64,000 bases of DNA from Gammaproteobacteria bacterium (GCA_011523505.1 WTGP01000033.1:1-64000), one strand, 5' to 3'; shown: positions 15,656-24,460, counted from the first letter of the stretch. Program-made: numbers and translations. The notes: a model not told the origin generated them from the letters alone.

Positions 15656-16709
15656 CATAGTGGTGGACAAGTTGGCCTCGGTCGCCTCGGGCCTGGATCT
15701 GGGGCGCGAATTGCGCGTGGGCGAGAGCATTCCGAGCGAGGAAGGCGTGATCGTGGCCGTGGAAATCCTTAACGACAAGTCCTCCTACAACCGGCTGGAA
15801 CTGGCCAGCGGCCGCATGGCGCGCGTGCGCAGCGGCGATATCGTGGTGGGCGCCCTGGGCCACCGCAAGGCCCTGTTCGGGTATTCCGGCCACCTGCCGG
15901 AGACCGTAAAGCGCGGCGACGTTCTGCAGTTGCTCAACATAGGCGGCGTGATAGGCGTGTGCGACTCCGTCAACGCCACCATGGGTTCGCCCTTCGACGT
16001 GCGCGTTCTGGGAGTGGTGCTGGAGTTCCCGTACCTGGGCCAACGGGTCGGCGTGCCCGCGCGGGTCGGCGGACAACCGCTGGATGGCGAAGGCCCGGAG
16101 CCCCTGAACCTGGGGGGCGTTCCGGTCGTGGCCCTGGCCGGAACCTGCATGAACTCGGGCAAGACCGCGGCGGCCTGCGCGATTATCGGCCGGCTGCGGC
16201 ACGAGGGCTACGTGGTGGACGCCTTCAAGGCCACCGGCGTATCGCTGCGCCGCGACATCCTGGCGATGGAGGACGCGGGCGCGCGCAATACCGCGATCTT
16301 CACCGATTTCGGCATCGTCAGCACGGCTCCGGACAATGCGCCGGCGCTCGTGCGGTCGATGCTGCGGCAGATGGCGGCGGCAGCGCCCGACGTGATCCTG
16401 TTCGAGTTGGGCGACGGCATACTGGGCGCCTACGGCGTGGAGGCCATCCTCGCCGACGAGGGCATACGCTCGTCCATTTCCTGCCTGCTGCTTTGCGCCA
16501 GCGATCCCGTCGCCGCCTGGGGCGGTGCGCGGCTTCTCAAGGAGCTGTACGGGATCGAGGTGGCCGCCGTTACCGGTCCGGCCACGGACAACCAGGTGGG
16601 ACTGGACATCCTGGGGCAGCGGGTCGGCGTGCCGGGTTATAACGCGCTCACGCAAAGCGCGGAGCTCGGCGAGTTCGTGGCCCGCGACGTCTCGCTGGGG
16701 CGGCTATGA
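15648..16709 (+). CDS. P-loop protein of unknown function within arginine operon
   Basis: A 353-residue protein; ATG 15648 overlaps argG by 8 bases and the stop overlaps argC by 4, so it is a true operon member. The frame is open further upstream, but that part lies over argG. The N-terminal half (1-155) has no motif I recognise. The C-terminal half has Walker A GTCMNSGKT (residues 165-173), then FKATG, SLRRD, LAMEDAGA and a DFG-containing segment. The layout is loosely like DUF1611/DgcN or BioD/MobB-type NTPases. The operon lacks an N-acylglutamate synthase, and DgcN-type proteins N-acetylate D-glutamate, so a role in the acylation step is conceivable; this is inference. Confidence 0.75.
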   Translation: MRSIVVDKLASVASGLDLGRELRVGESIPSEEGVIVAVEILNDKSSYNRLELASGRMARVRSGDIVVGALGHRKALFGYSGHLPETVKRGDVLQLLNIGGVIGVCDSVNATMGSPFDVRVLGVVLEFPYLGQRVGVPARVGGQPLDGEGPEPLNLGGVPVVALAGTCMNSGKTAAACAIIGRLRHEGYVVDAFKATGVSLRRDILAMEDAGARNTAIFTDFGIVSTAPDNAPALVRSMLRQMAAAAPDVILFELGDGILGAYGVEAILADEGIRSSISCLLLCASDPVAAWGGARLLKELYGIEVAAVTGPATDNQVGLDILGQRVGVPGYNALTQSAELGEFVARDVSLGRL

Positions 16710-17755
16710 GCATTCCGGCCGTAATTCTGGGCGCTTCCGGGTACGTGGCGGGCGAGTTGCTGCGCATCCTCGCCGGTCATCCGGATTTCCGTATCGCCGG
16801 GGCGATTTCGGAAAGCAACGCGGGCAAGGCCGTGGAATCCGTCTTTCCCAACCTCACGGGCATCTGGCCGGAGTTCCGTTTCCGGCCCTTCTCCGAGCTG
16901 AGCGAGGTGCTCGGGGAGCGTTGCGCGGTTTTTTCCTGTGCGCCGCATGGCGCAAGCGCGGGCCTGATCGCGGGGGCGCTTAAGGTGGCCGACGACCAGG
17001 GCGCGCAGGTGCGCATCGTCGACGCTTCGGCGGACTTTCGCTTTGCCGACGCGGATGCGTACGAGCGGGTTTACGGCGCAGGACACGGCGCACCGGAACT
17101 GCTTCCTTCGTTCTCTTGCGCTTTACCGGAACATCGCCCGGAGGCCGCCACGCGGCATATCGGCCATCCCGGCTGTTTCGCAAGCGCATTGCTGCTGGCG
17201 TCGGTGCCCCTGATGCGCCATGGGCTCACCGCTACGCCCCTGTTCGCCAGCGGAGTCACCGGCAGCACGGGCGCGGGTAAACAACCCCTTCCGACCACAC
17301 ACCACCCGGTCCGGCATTCCAACATGTTCGCCTACCGTCCGCTCAGGCACCGGCACGCGCCGGAGGTCGAGGCCGTGTGCGAGGCGGTGAGCGGGGTGCG
17401 GCCGGATCTGCGCTTCGTGCCGCACTCGGGGCCGTTCGCGCGCGGAATCTACGTGACGATGCAGGCGGAGCTCAAACAGTCCGTCAGCGCGGAGCAGCTC
17501 AGGGAGGCCTTCGCGGATAGCTATGCCGAGGCGCCGTTCGTGCACGTGATCGACGGCCCGCCGAAGCTCAAGGACGTGGTTGGAGGAAACCATGCCCATA
17601 TCGGGCTCACCGCGGACCGGGGTACGGTGGCCGTCTTCGTGGTGCTGGACAATCTCGTCAAGGGTGCGGCCGGCGGAGCCGTGCAATGGATGAATCGCCT
17701 CTACCGTCTTGAGGAGACCGCGGGCCTTGCGGCCGCGGGCCCGGCGTGGACGTGA
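16706..17755 (+). CDS. argC: N-acyl-gamma-glutamyl-phosphate reductase
   Basis: NADPH-dependent reduction of N-acyl-glutamyl phosphate to the semialdehyde, third step of ornithine synthesis. The nucleotide-binding start VILGASGYVAGELLRIL, the active-site Cys in GHPGCFAS and the later segment GVTGSTGAGK are visible. Its 349 residues match the family. ATGA overlaps link it to the gene upstream, and argD starts inside its last codons. Confidence 0.95.
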   Translation: MSIPAVILGASGYVAGELLRILAGHPDFRIAGAISESNAGKAVESVFPNLTGIWPEFRFRPFSELSEVLGERCAVFSCAPHGASAGLIAGALKVADDQGAQVRIVDASADFRFADADAYERVYGAGHGAPELLPSFSCALPEHRPEAATRHIGHPGCFASALLLASVPLMRHGLTATPLFASGVTGSTGAGKQPLPTTHHPVRHSNMFAYRPLRHRHAPEVEAVCEAVSGVRPDLRFVPHSGPFARGIYVTMQAELKQSVSAEQLREAFADSYAEAPFVHVIDGPPKLKDVVGGNHAHIGLTADRGTVAVFVVLDNLVKGAAGGAVQWMNRLYRLEETAGLAAAGPAWT

Positions 17756-18957
17756 GCGTTACGTCACGGCCGGCGGCCGCCGCCGACGTGCGCAGCGCCG
17801 AGGCGGCGCACCTGGCCCAGGTGTACGCGCAGTTTCCGTTCGAGGTCGTGTCGGGTGACGGCGCCTACCTCAACTGCTCCGATGGCCGCCGCTTGCTGGA
17901 CCTGTACGGTGGGCACGCGGTATGCGCCCTCGGCTACGGGCATCCGCGGCTGACGCAGGCCATCCGGCGGCAGGCCGGCGAACTGCTGTTCGCCAGCAAC
18001 GCGGTGGCCTTGCGGGTTCGGGCGCGCGCGGCCGACAAGCTCGCGGAGTTCGCGCCGCAAGGGCTTGATCGGGCGTTCTTCGTGAACTCGGGGGCGGAAG
18101 CCAACGAGAACGCGCTGCGCCTGGCCTGCAGGCTCACGGGGCGGTCGCGCGTGGTCGCCCTGGAGCATGGTTTTCACGGCCGCACCGCGGCCGCCGCCGC
18201 GGCAACCTGGGGGGCGCGCGATCGCTGGTACGGATTTCCCAAAACGCCTTTCGACGTGGCCTTCGCGCCCCGCGACAACGCCGCCGCCGCGGCATCCCTT
18301 ATCGATGAGGGCACCGCCGCCGTCATTCTCGAGCCCATACAGGGACTCGCGGGCGCATTCGCCCTGAGCGACGAATTCCTGCGCGAGGTGCGCGGCGCCT
18401 GCGACAGGCACGGCGCGTTCCTGATCGCCGACGAGGTGCAGTGCGGCATGGGCCGAAGCGGCCTGCCGTTCGCCATCTCGTATTCGGGCGTGGCGCCGGA
18501 CATGATCACGGCCGCCAAGTCCCTGGGCGCGGGCTTTCCCTGCGCGGCGCTGCTGATGCGCGAGGAAATCGCAGGCCAGCTCGGCGTCGGCGACCTGGGC
18601 ACGACCTTCGGCGGCGGCCCGCTGGCCTGCGCGTCCATCGAGGCGGTGCTGGACGCGATGGAAGAGGAGCAGCTGCCGGCGCAGGCCGCGGAACGGGAGC
18701 GGCAGATCCGCTCGACCTGCATCGCGGGCCCGGTCACGGCGATCGAGGGGCGCGGGCTGCTGCTGGGACTGAAATGCGCCGGCGGCGCGCGGCAGGTTCG
18801 TGACGACCTGCTTGCGGACGACATTCTTGCCGGGACCAGTGCGCTGCCGGAATGGTTGCGCCTGATGCCCCCGCTTATCCTGCGCGAACAAGAGGCGGCG
18901 CAACTGGCCGCCGCCGTGCATCAACTCGGCCCTCATCAGGAGCAGGCAAATGAGTGA
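17746..18957 (+). CDS. argD: acylornithine aminotransferase
   Basis: PLP-dependent class III aminotransferase that makes N-acylornithine. Key features are LYGGHAVCALGYGHP, the FFVNSGAEANENALR phosphate-binding region, LIADEVQCGMGRSG with the PLP-ring Asp, and AAKSLGAGFPCA with the Schiff-base Lys. Length 403 residues. It starts at GTG 17746 or 17752, overlapping the end of argC, and its end overlaps argF' by 8 bases. Confidence 0.95.
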   Translation: MDVSVTSRPAAAADVRSAEAAHLAQVYAQFPFEVVSGDGAYLNCSDGRRLLDLYGGHAVCALGYGHPRLTQAIRRQAGELLFASNAVALRVRARAADKLAEFAPQGLDRAFFVNSGAEANENALRLACRLTGRSRVVALEHGFHGRTAAAAAATWGARDRWYGFPKTPFDVAFAPRDNAAAAASLIDEGTAAVILEPIQGLAGAFALSDEFLREVRGACDRHGAFLIADEVQCGMGRSGLPFAISYSGVAPDMITAAKSLGAGFPCAALLMREEIAGQLGVGDLGTTFGGGPLACASIEAVLDAMEEEQLPAQAAERERQIRSTCIAGPVTAIEGRGLLLGLKCAGGARQVRDDLLADDILAGTSALPEWLRLMPPLILREQEAAQLAAAVHQLGPHQEQANE

Positions 18958-19966
18958 CATTCAACGATTCGACGACCTTGCGGACTTTTCGCGCGAGCAG
19001 ATAGCCGCACTGTTGGCTCTGGCCGGGCGGCTGGAGAGGCATCCGGAACCGGAGGCCCTGAAAGGCAAGGTGCTGTCGCTGCTGTTTCTGAATCCATCGC
19101 TTCGTACGCTGGCTTCTTTTCAGGCTTCCATGACCCGCCTGGGCGGAGGGGCGTTCGTGATCTCGCCGGAAATGTCCATCCACGGCCTGGAGACGCGGCC
19201 CGGAATCGTCATGGACGGCGCCGCGGCCGAACACGTCAAGGAAGCCGTGCCGGTGATCGCCTCGTACGGCGACGCGCTGGGCTTGCGTGCGTTCGCCGAG
19301 CGCCGCGACCTGGTGGAGGACCTGGAAGACCGCGAGTACCGGAGCATGGCGGAGCTGGTTTCAACGCCCCTGATCAACATGGAATCGGCCATCAACCATC
19401 CCTGCCAGAGCCTGGCGGACTGGAAGACCATGGACGACCTCGGCGCCCCGGTTTCGGGGGGCAGGTTCGTCTTGAGCTGGGCCTACCATCCGCTGGCGCT
19501 TCCGCTTGCCGTGCCGGCCGCCACGTTGCAGATGGCGGCCATGCGCGGAATGGACGTGACCGTGCTCCGCCCGGAAGGGTTCGAGCTGCCGCCCCAGGTC
19601 ATGGACAAGGCCCGCACGCTGGCCGGGCGTTCCGGAGGGTCGATCAGTGAAACGGACGACCGCGCCGAGGCGCTTGACGGCGCGCACGTCCTCTACGCCA
19701 AGTCCTGGAGTTCGACGGTCCACTACGGCAACAAGCACGAGGACTACCAGTTGCGCAACCGGCACGAGGACTGGTGCGTCGACGAAGGCTGGTTCGCGCC
19801 GGCCGAAGAAGACTGCCGGTTCATGCACTGCCTGCCGGTGCGCCGCAATGTCGTGGTGAGCGAGGCGGTGCTGGACGGACCGCGCAGCGTGGTAGTGCCC
19901 GAAGCGCGCAATCGGATGTGGGTGCAGATGGCCGTGCTCTACGCCATGCTGGGGCCGGGGCTGTGA
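18950..19966 (+). CDS. argF': N-acylornithine carbamoyltransferase, probably N-succinylornithine-type
   Basis: Transfers the carbamoyl group to an N-acylated ornithine, giving acylcitrulline. The 338-residue protein has NPSLRT (residues 48-53, carbamoyl-phosphate site; the usual next Arg is Leu), INHPCQSLAD and MHCLPVRRN. It belongs to the AOTCase/SOTCase group, not ordinary OTCases. At the residue that separates these enzymes (Glu92 in Xanthomonas AOTCase, Pro90 in Bacteroides SOTCase, in MDGxxx-EH) it has Ala93 (MDGAAAEH). Other segments (LETRPGIVMDG, RPEGFEL, MHCLPVRRN) read closer to the succinyl enzyme. Family comparison is from memory. The GTGA overlap couples it to argB. Confidence 0.88.
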   Translation: MSDIQRFDDLADFSREQIAALLALAGRLERHPEPEALKGKVLSLLFLNPSLRTLASFQASMTRLGGGAFVISPEMSIHGLETRPGIVMDGAAAEHVKEAVPVIASYGDALGLRAFAERRDLVEDLEDREYRSMAELVSTPLINMESAINHPCQSLADWKTMDDLGAPVSGGRFVLSWAYHPLALPLAVPAATLQMAAMRGMDVTVLRPEGFELPPQVMDKARTLAGRSGGSISETDDRAEALDGAHVLYAKSWSSTVHYGNKHEDYQLRNRHEDWCVDEGWFAPAEEDCRFMHCLPVRRNVVVSEAVLDGPRSVVVPEARNRMWVQMAVLYAMLGPGL

Positions 19967-20898
19967 ACCGGTCGCGGCCCACCGGCACCGGATTCGGGGC
20001 GTTGCGGGCCGCGGCGCCGTACTTGCGGCTGTACCGCAACCGCGTTTTCGTCGTGAAGCTGGGCGGCGAGGTCCTGAGCCGCAGCAGCCGCATAGAGGCC
20101 CTGGTAGAACAGGCCGGCGTGCTGCAGGCGCTGGGCGTGCGGGTGGTGATCGTGCACGGCGGAGGACCTCAGTCCACCGAATTGACCGAGCGCCTCAAAC
20201 ACAAGGCGCGCATGGTGGCCGGCCGCCGCGTGACCGGGCCGGAGGACCTCAAGGTGGCCTCGTACGTGCTGAACGGCGAGGTCAACACGCAACTGCTCGC
20301 CGCCTGCCGGGCCTGCGGCATCCCCGCGGTCGGCCTGTCCGGGGTCGACGCCGGCCTGGTGACGGCCCATCGCCGCCCTCCGGTGAAGATCGAAGGCGCG
20401 GGCGACGAGCCGGTGGATTTCGGCTTTGTGGGGGACATCGACGAAGTCGAGCCAGCGGTTCTGGATGTTGCCCTCAGGGAAGGCCTGATCCCGGTCGTAA
20501 GCCCGCTGTCGGCCGACGGAGAGGGCAACCTGCTGAATATCAATGCCGATACCGTGGCCGCTTCGCTGGCGGTCGCCATCAAGGCGGAGAAACTGGTTCT
20601 CACGATGGCCGCGCCGGGCATACTCGAGGATCGCTCCGATCCGTCCACGCTGCTGTCGTATCTCGATCTCGCGGGCTTGCGCAAGCTGCGCGAGCGTGGA
20701 TCGCTGGGCGACGGCATGTTGCCCAAGGCCACGGCCATCGAATCCGCCATCACGGGCGGCGTTCCGCGAGTTCACCTGGTGTCCGGGAGCACGCAGGACG
20801 CGCTGTTGCGCGAAGTATTCACCAACGAAGGCTGCGGAACGCTGGTCGTGCGCAGCATCGATGCGCTCTCCGCGGAGGAGCAGGAGGCGGCGAAGTAA
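19963..20898 (+). CDS. argB: acetylglutamate kinase
   Basis: Phosphorylates N-acylglutamate, second step of ornithine synthesis. Start GTG 19963 overlaps the argF' stop (GTGA); the open frame further upstream lies over argF'. Visible motifs are the Lys-containing VVKLGGEVL, the glycine loop VIVHGGGPQ, and the amino acid kinase segment NINADTVAASLAVAI. At 311 residues it carries a short extra N-terminal extension (about 20 residues) before the core. It may act on N-succinyl- rather than N-acetyl-glutamate if the argF' specificity inference holds. Confidence 0.93.
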   Translation: MNRSRPTGTGFGALRAAAPYLRLYRNRVFVVKLGGEVLSRSSRIEALVEQAGVLQALGVRVVIVHGGGPQSTELTERLKHKARMVAGRRVTGPEDLKVASYVLNGEVNTQLLAACRACGIPAVGLSGVDAGLVTAHRRPPVKIEGAGDEPVDFGFVGDIDEVEPAVLDVALREGLIPVVSPLSADGEGNLLNINADTVAASLAVAIKAEKLVLTMAAPGILEDRSDPSTLLSYLDLAGLRKLRERGSLGDGMLPKATAIESAITGGVPRVHLVSGSTQDALLREVFTNEGCGTLVVRSIDALSAEEQEAAK

Positions 20899-22091
20899 TG
20901 ACGCGCCTCTGGGACAAGGGCGGCAAGCTGGACCAAACGGTCCTGCGCTACACGGCCGGCGAGGACCACCTGCTGGACGCGCGCCTGGTCGAGTACGACG
21001 TGAAGGCCTCGATCGCGCACGCCGGCATGCTGCACGCGGCGGGCTACCTGACGGACGAGGACCACGCCGCGATCGTCGACGGTCTGGGTGAACTGGCCGC
21101 CGGTCACGAGGCCGGGGCCTGGGCCATTTCGCTGGAAGAAGAAGACGTGCACACGGCCCTTGAGCGGCGCCTGGTCGCGCGGATCGGCGACGCCGGCGCC
21201 CGCGTGCACCTCGGACGTTCGCGCAACGACCAGGTGCTGGCGGCGTTGCGCCTTTATCTCAAGGACGCCGCTTCGTCCTTGCGGAAGGCCGCCGAAGCGG
21301 TGGCCGAAGCGCTGGACGATCTCGGCGAGAGCCAGGGCGGATTGCCGCTGCCGGGCTACACGCACATGCAGCAGGCCATGCCGAGCAGCGTGGCTCTATG
21401 GGCGGGCGCCTTTGCCGCGGAGTTGCGCGACGATGCGGCCGGCCTTGAGGCTGCCGTGCGCCGACTGGACCGCAACCCGCTGGGCAGCGCCGCGGGCTTC
21501 GGCGCGCCCGGACTGAAGCTGGATCGCGAACGCACCCGCAAGGCCCTGGACTTTGCCGAGGTGCATGAGCCGGTCACGGCCGTGCAGCTGTCGCGCGGCA
21601 AGGCCGAAGCCGGGCTGGCTTTCGAATGCGCACTGCTGGTCCAGGACCTGGGAAGGCTGGCCGGCGACCTCCTGTTGTTCTACACGCAGGAATTTGCGCT
21701 CGTTGACCTGGCTCCGGAAGTGACGACCGGCTCGTCCATCATGCCTCAGAAGCGCAATGCCGACGCCCTGGAGCTGGTGCGCGCGGCCGGAGCTACCGCG
21801 CGCGCTTCGCTGCTGGAAATCCTCGGCATTCCCGCATCGCTTCCCTCCGGTTATCAGCGCGACCTGCAGCGGATCAAGGCGCCGCTCTTCCGCGCGGTCG
21901 ATCTGGCCGGCGAAAGCTGCCAGGTCGTTTGCCGTATAGTGCGCGCTTTGCGCTTCAACCCGGAACGCTGCGGGGAGCTGACGTCGGCAAGGGGACTGCA
22001 CGCCGCCGAGCGCGCCAACCGGCTGGCGGTGGAACGGGGCTTGAGTTTTCGCGAAGCGTACCGGCAGGTGGCGGAGCAGGAGAAAGAGTGA
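20898..22091 (+). CDS. argH: argininosuccinate lyase
   Basis: Splits argininosuccinate into arginine and fumarate. The signature TGSSIMPQKRNADALELVR contains the catalytic Ser in the flexible loop, and HTALERRL and GRSRNDQV are the substrate-site segments. At 397 residues it is shorter than the usual 450-470, having lost part of the C-terminal region. Its ATG overlaps the argB stop by one base (TAATG). It is the last pathway enzyme in the operon. Confidence 0.95.
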   Translation: MTRLWDKGGKLDQTVLRYTAGEDHLLDARLVEYDVKASIAHAGMLHAAGYLTDEDHAAIVDGLGELAAGHEAGAWAISLEEEDVHTALERRLVARIGDAGARVHLGRSRNDQVLAALRLYLKDAASSLRKAAEAVAEALDDLGESQGGLPLPGYTHMQQAMPSSVALWAGAFAAELRDDAAGLEAAVRRLDRNPLGSAAGFGAPGLKLDRERTRKALDFAEVHEPVTAVQLSRGKAEAGLAFECALLVQDLGRLAGDLLLFYTQEFALVDLAPEVTTGSSIMPQKRNADALELVRAAGATARASLLEILGIPASLPSGYQRDLQRIKAPLFRAVDLAGESCQVVCRIVRALRFNPERCGELTSARGLHAAERANRLAVERGLSFREAYRQVAEQEKE

Positions 22092-22537
22092 GCGGCAGAA
22101 TTTGGCATCCCAGGGCGTTCGATCGTCCCGAGCAGCTCAACGCCATGGAGAAGGACCGGATGCTGGGACATCTGGGCGTGGAGATCGTCGAGATCGGCGA
22201 CGACTTCCTGCGCGCCCGCATGCCTGTGGACTACCGCACCCAGCAGCCGTTCGGATTGCTGCACGGCGGAGCCTCGGCGGTCCTGGCGGAATCGGTCGGA
22301 AGCTGGTCGTCCTACCTCACGACGCCTCCCGGCGAATACCAGGTTCTCGGCCTGGAAATAAACGTCAGCCACCTGCGCCCGGCGAAATCGGGTTACGTGT
22401 ACGGCACGGCCCGCCCGGTGCGGCTCGGCAGCGTGGTCCACGTCTGGGACATACGGATCACCGACGAGGCGGAGGTTCTGCTGAGCATTTCCAGACTGGC
22501 GACTTCGGTTCGCCGGCTGAAACGACGGAACGCGTGA
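22088..22537 (+). CDS. hotdog-fold acyl-CoA thioesterase (MenI/YdiI-like)
   Basis: A 149-residue PaaI/YdiI-type thioesterase. GTG 22088 overlaps the argH stop (GTGA), which fixes the start and makes it the tail of the arginine operon. The hotdog motif is HGGASAVLAESVGSW, where the Glu is the predicted catalytic residue; NVSHLRPAKSGYVYGTARPV continues the fold. The family hydrolyses dihydroxynaphthoyl-CoA or other acyl-CoAs; the link to arginine synthesis, if any, is unknown. Confidence 0.88.
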   Translation: MSGRIWHPRAFDRPEQLNAMEKDRMLGHLGVEIVEIGDDFLRARMPVDYRTQQPFGLLHGGASAVLAESVGSWSSYLTTPPGEYQVLGLEINVSHLRPAKSGYVYGTARPVRLGSVVHVWDIRITDEAEVLLSISRLATSVRRLKRRNA

Positions 22538-22569
22538 TATTCTTGCGCGCGCCAAAGAGGGAGAAACTC

Positions 22570-22911
22570 GTGAAGAAATTACTGATTGTCGCCTGCGCCA
22601 TGGCGCTTGGGGCCTGTGCGGCCCAGCAGTCCGCGGTGCAATCCGCGGAGGCCGCTGGGGAAGCCCAGCAATCGAGGGCATCGCAGGATTCGGCCGCCGC
22701 GCGCCGGGAGCAGCGGCGCAAGGATGACGAAACGTACGTGACCTCGCTTGAGCGCAGGGAAAAGACGGGCTCCCGCATCAATCGCGTCCGGCGCAGGGGC
22801 GAGCCGGAAGAGGACACTACCGCCGGCAAGCGCGTCGACACCATTGGCGGGGACCAGCTTGAAGACATGGATGAAAGGGGCGGCAGCGTGGTGATCCGCG
22901 GCCAGGAATAG
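22570..22911 (+). CDS. small lipoprotein of unknown function
   Basis: A 113-residue predicted lipoprotein. GTG 22570 follows GAGGGAGAAA, and the N-terminus VKKLLIVACAMALGACAAQ has a lipobox (LGAC) with the acyl Cys at residue 16. The mature part is short, highly charged and rich in Gln, Glu and Arg, with no domain I recognise. It lies 32 bases after the thioesterase gene and convergent with tatC. Confidence 0.7.
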   Translation: MKKLLIVACAMALGACAAQQSAVQSAEAAGEAQQSRASQDSAAARREQRRKDDETYVTSLERREKTGSRINRVRRRGEPEEDTTAGKRVDTIGGDQLEDMDERGGSVVIRGQE

Positions 22912-22956
22912 CCGGCAGGCAATCGGACACCGTCCCGCCGCCGGAACGGCGCGCAA

Positions 22957-23733
22957 TCAATCGGCTGCGGGTTCGCGTTTCTTGATCATGATGCGCGCCA
23001 TCAGGATACCGATCTCGTAGAGCACGTACATCGGGATCGCCAGCAGGGTCTGCGAGATCATGTCCGGCGGCGTGAGCAACATCCCCACGGTAAAAGCGCC
23101 CAGCAGAACGTAGGGGCGCTTCCTGCCCAGCGAATCGGGGCTGACGATGCCCGCGCCGACAAGCATCAGGATGGCGATCGGCACTTCAAAGGCGATCCCG
23201 AAAACGAAGATCAGCACCATCACGAAACTCAGATACTCGCGGATATCGGGCATCATGGCGACGTCTTGCGGAGTGGTGCCCACCAGGAAGCCGAATACCA
23301 GCGGGAAAACGACGAAATAGGCGAAGGCCCCACCCGCGTAGAAAAGCAAAATACTGGAGAGAACAAGCGGCAGCGCCACTTTCTTCTCGCGTTTGTACAG
23401 CCCTGGAGCGACAAACGCCCAGGCCTGATAGATCACCATCGGCATGGCGACGATCACCGCGGCAAAGAAGGCCGTCTTGAAGGGAGTTAGGAACGTCGAG
23501 ACCGGGCTGGTCGCGATCATGGACCATTCTTGCGGCAACTGGCGCTTGAGCGGATCCGCAACGATGTTGTAAACGATGTCGGCGTATACCGCGAACGGCA
23601 CGAAAATTACCAGAACGGTGCCGGCCGCCTTCATGAGCCGCGACCTCAGTTCGATCAGATGCGAGAGCAGGCTGGACTCCTCCAGCTCCTCCTTTTCCTC
23701 TTCTTCCCCCGGCTGGTCCGGCTTGTCATTCAC
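22957..23733 (-). CDS. tatC: Sec-independent translocase subunit TatC
   Basis: Polytopic inner-membrane receptor for twin-arginine signal peptides. The 258-residue protein shows the N-terminal SLLSHLIELRSRLMKA segment and six hydrophobic helices; FxxPLxFGF and TPPDMISQTLLAIPMYVLYEIGI are typical late segments. It overlaps the tatB stop by 8 bases. Substrates present in this window include the exported amidohydrolase at 34127. Confidence 0.96.
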   Translation of the reverse strand: MNDKPDQPGEEEEKEELEESSLLSHLIELRSRLMKAAGTVLVIFVPFAVYADIVYNIVADPLKRQLPQEWSMIATSPVSTFLTPFKTAFFAAVIVAMPMVIYQAWAFVAPGLYKREKKVALPLVLSSILLFYAGGAFAYFVVFPLVFGFLVGTTPQDVAMMPDIREYLSFVMVLIFVFGIAFEVPIAILMLVGAGIVSPDSLGRKRPYVLLGAFTVGMLLTPPDMISQTLLAIPMYVLYEIGILMARIMIKKREPAAD

Positions 23734-24055
23734 TGGACTGGTCCTTCACGTTTTCAGCGGGGTTGGCGGGTTCCTCCTCACCGCCGCCGGGGTCTTTTTC
23801 CTCCTCACCTGCCTGCTGGTGCATGGTATTGGCCCTGGAGCCGGCGGGCTGGGCCGGCCGCCTTGTGGAGAACGGCCTGGGATCGTCCAGGTTTACTTCC
23901 TGACGCAGCTGATACATGAGGGTGCGCGACATCCGCCGGGCCTGGCCGACCCAGCGGCCGAGTTGCGCAGCTACTTCGGGCAGGCGCTTCGGACCGAGCA
24001 CGATCAGACCGAGGCCGGCAAGAACGATCAGTTCGAAGAAGCCGATGTCAAACAT
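23726..24055 (-). CDS. tatB: Sec-independent translocase subunit TatB
   Basis: Single-span inner-membrane protein that cooperates with TatC in recognising folded substrates. The 109 residues start with MFDIGFFELIVLAGLGLIVLG, followed by PKRLPEVAAQLGRW and an amphipathic helix, then a Pro/Glu-rich tail. It is preceded by tatA by 65 bases. Confidence 0.93.
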   Translation of the reverse strand: MFDIGFFELIVLAGLGLIVLGPKRLPEVAAQLGRWVGQARRMSRTLMYQLRQEVNLDDPRPFSTRRPAQPAGSRANTMHQQAGEEEKDPGGGEEEPANPAENVKDQSSE

Positions 24056-24120
24056 GATTCACGTCGTTCGACCGGCGCGGCCGGTCGAGGCGGAGCAACG
24101 GGTGCGATTTCCCGGCTGAA

Positions 24121-24363
24121 TCAGGCCTTGGGCGCGTCCTTCTCCTTGCTCTTCGCGCCGGTGTCGGTCTCGCTGAACTCCGCGTCGCTGCGGGCCAGCT
24201 TGTCCGGATCGGCCTTGTCCGGGTCGGCAACGGCCTTGCGGAACCCCTTGATGGCGGAGCCCAGGTCACTGCCGAGGTTCCGGATCCGCGAGGTGCCGAA
24301 TATCACCAAGGCGAGCAGCAGCACTACCAGTAGCTGCCAGCCGCTGATTCCGCCAAATCCCAT
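24121..24363 (-). CDS. tatA: Sec-independent translocase subunit TatA
   Basis: Pore-forming single-span subunit, 80 residues. The membrane helix WQLLVVLLLALVIFG ends with the conserved Phe-Gly pair and is followed by the amphipathic helix SRIRNLGSDLGSAIKGFRKA. It is the first gene of tatABC on the minus strand; the 97 bases up to dtd probably hold the promoter, though no clear box was identified. Confidence 0.93.
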   Translation of the reverse strand: MGFGGISGWQLLVVLLLALVIFGTSRIRNLGSDLGSAIKGFRKAVADPDKADPDKLARSDAEFSETDTGAKSKEKDAPKA

Positions 24364-24460
24364 TATTTCGTCCTCTTAGCGCTCATGGAGTCTCCGCCGG
24401 GTCCATTTGCCCGTGCGCCACTCGCCTGAGCAGCGCTGCGGTATCTCCCAATCATACCCT

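Noticed and set aside
17764..18960. Minus-strand open frame (398 codons) over argD
   Set aside because: Mirror of a recognised aminotransferase gene, with Arg/Gln/His-rich composition typical of antisense frames.
22912..22956. Small hairpin CGCCG/CGGCG between the lipoprotein gene and tatC
   Set aside because: The stem is only five bases without a T run, too weak to call a terminator.
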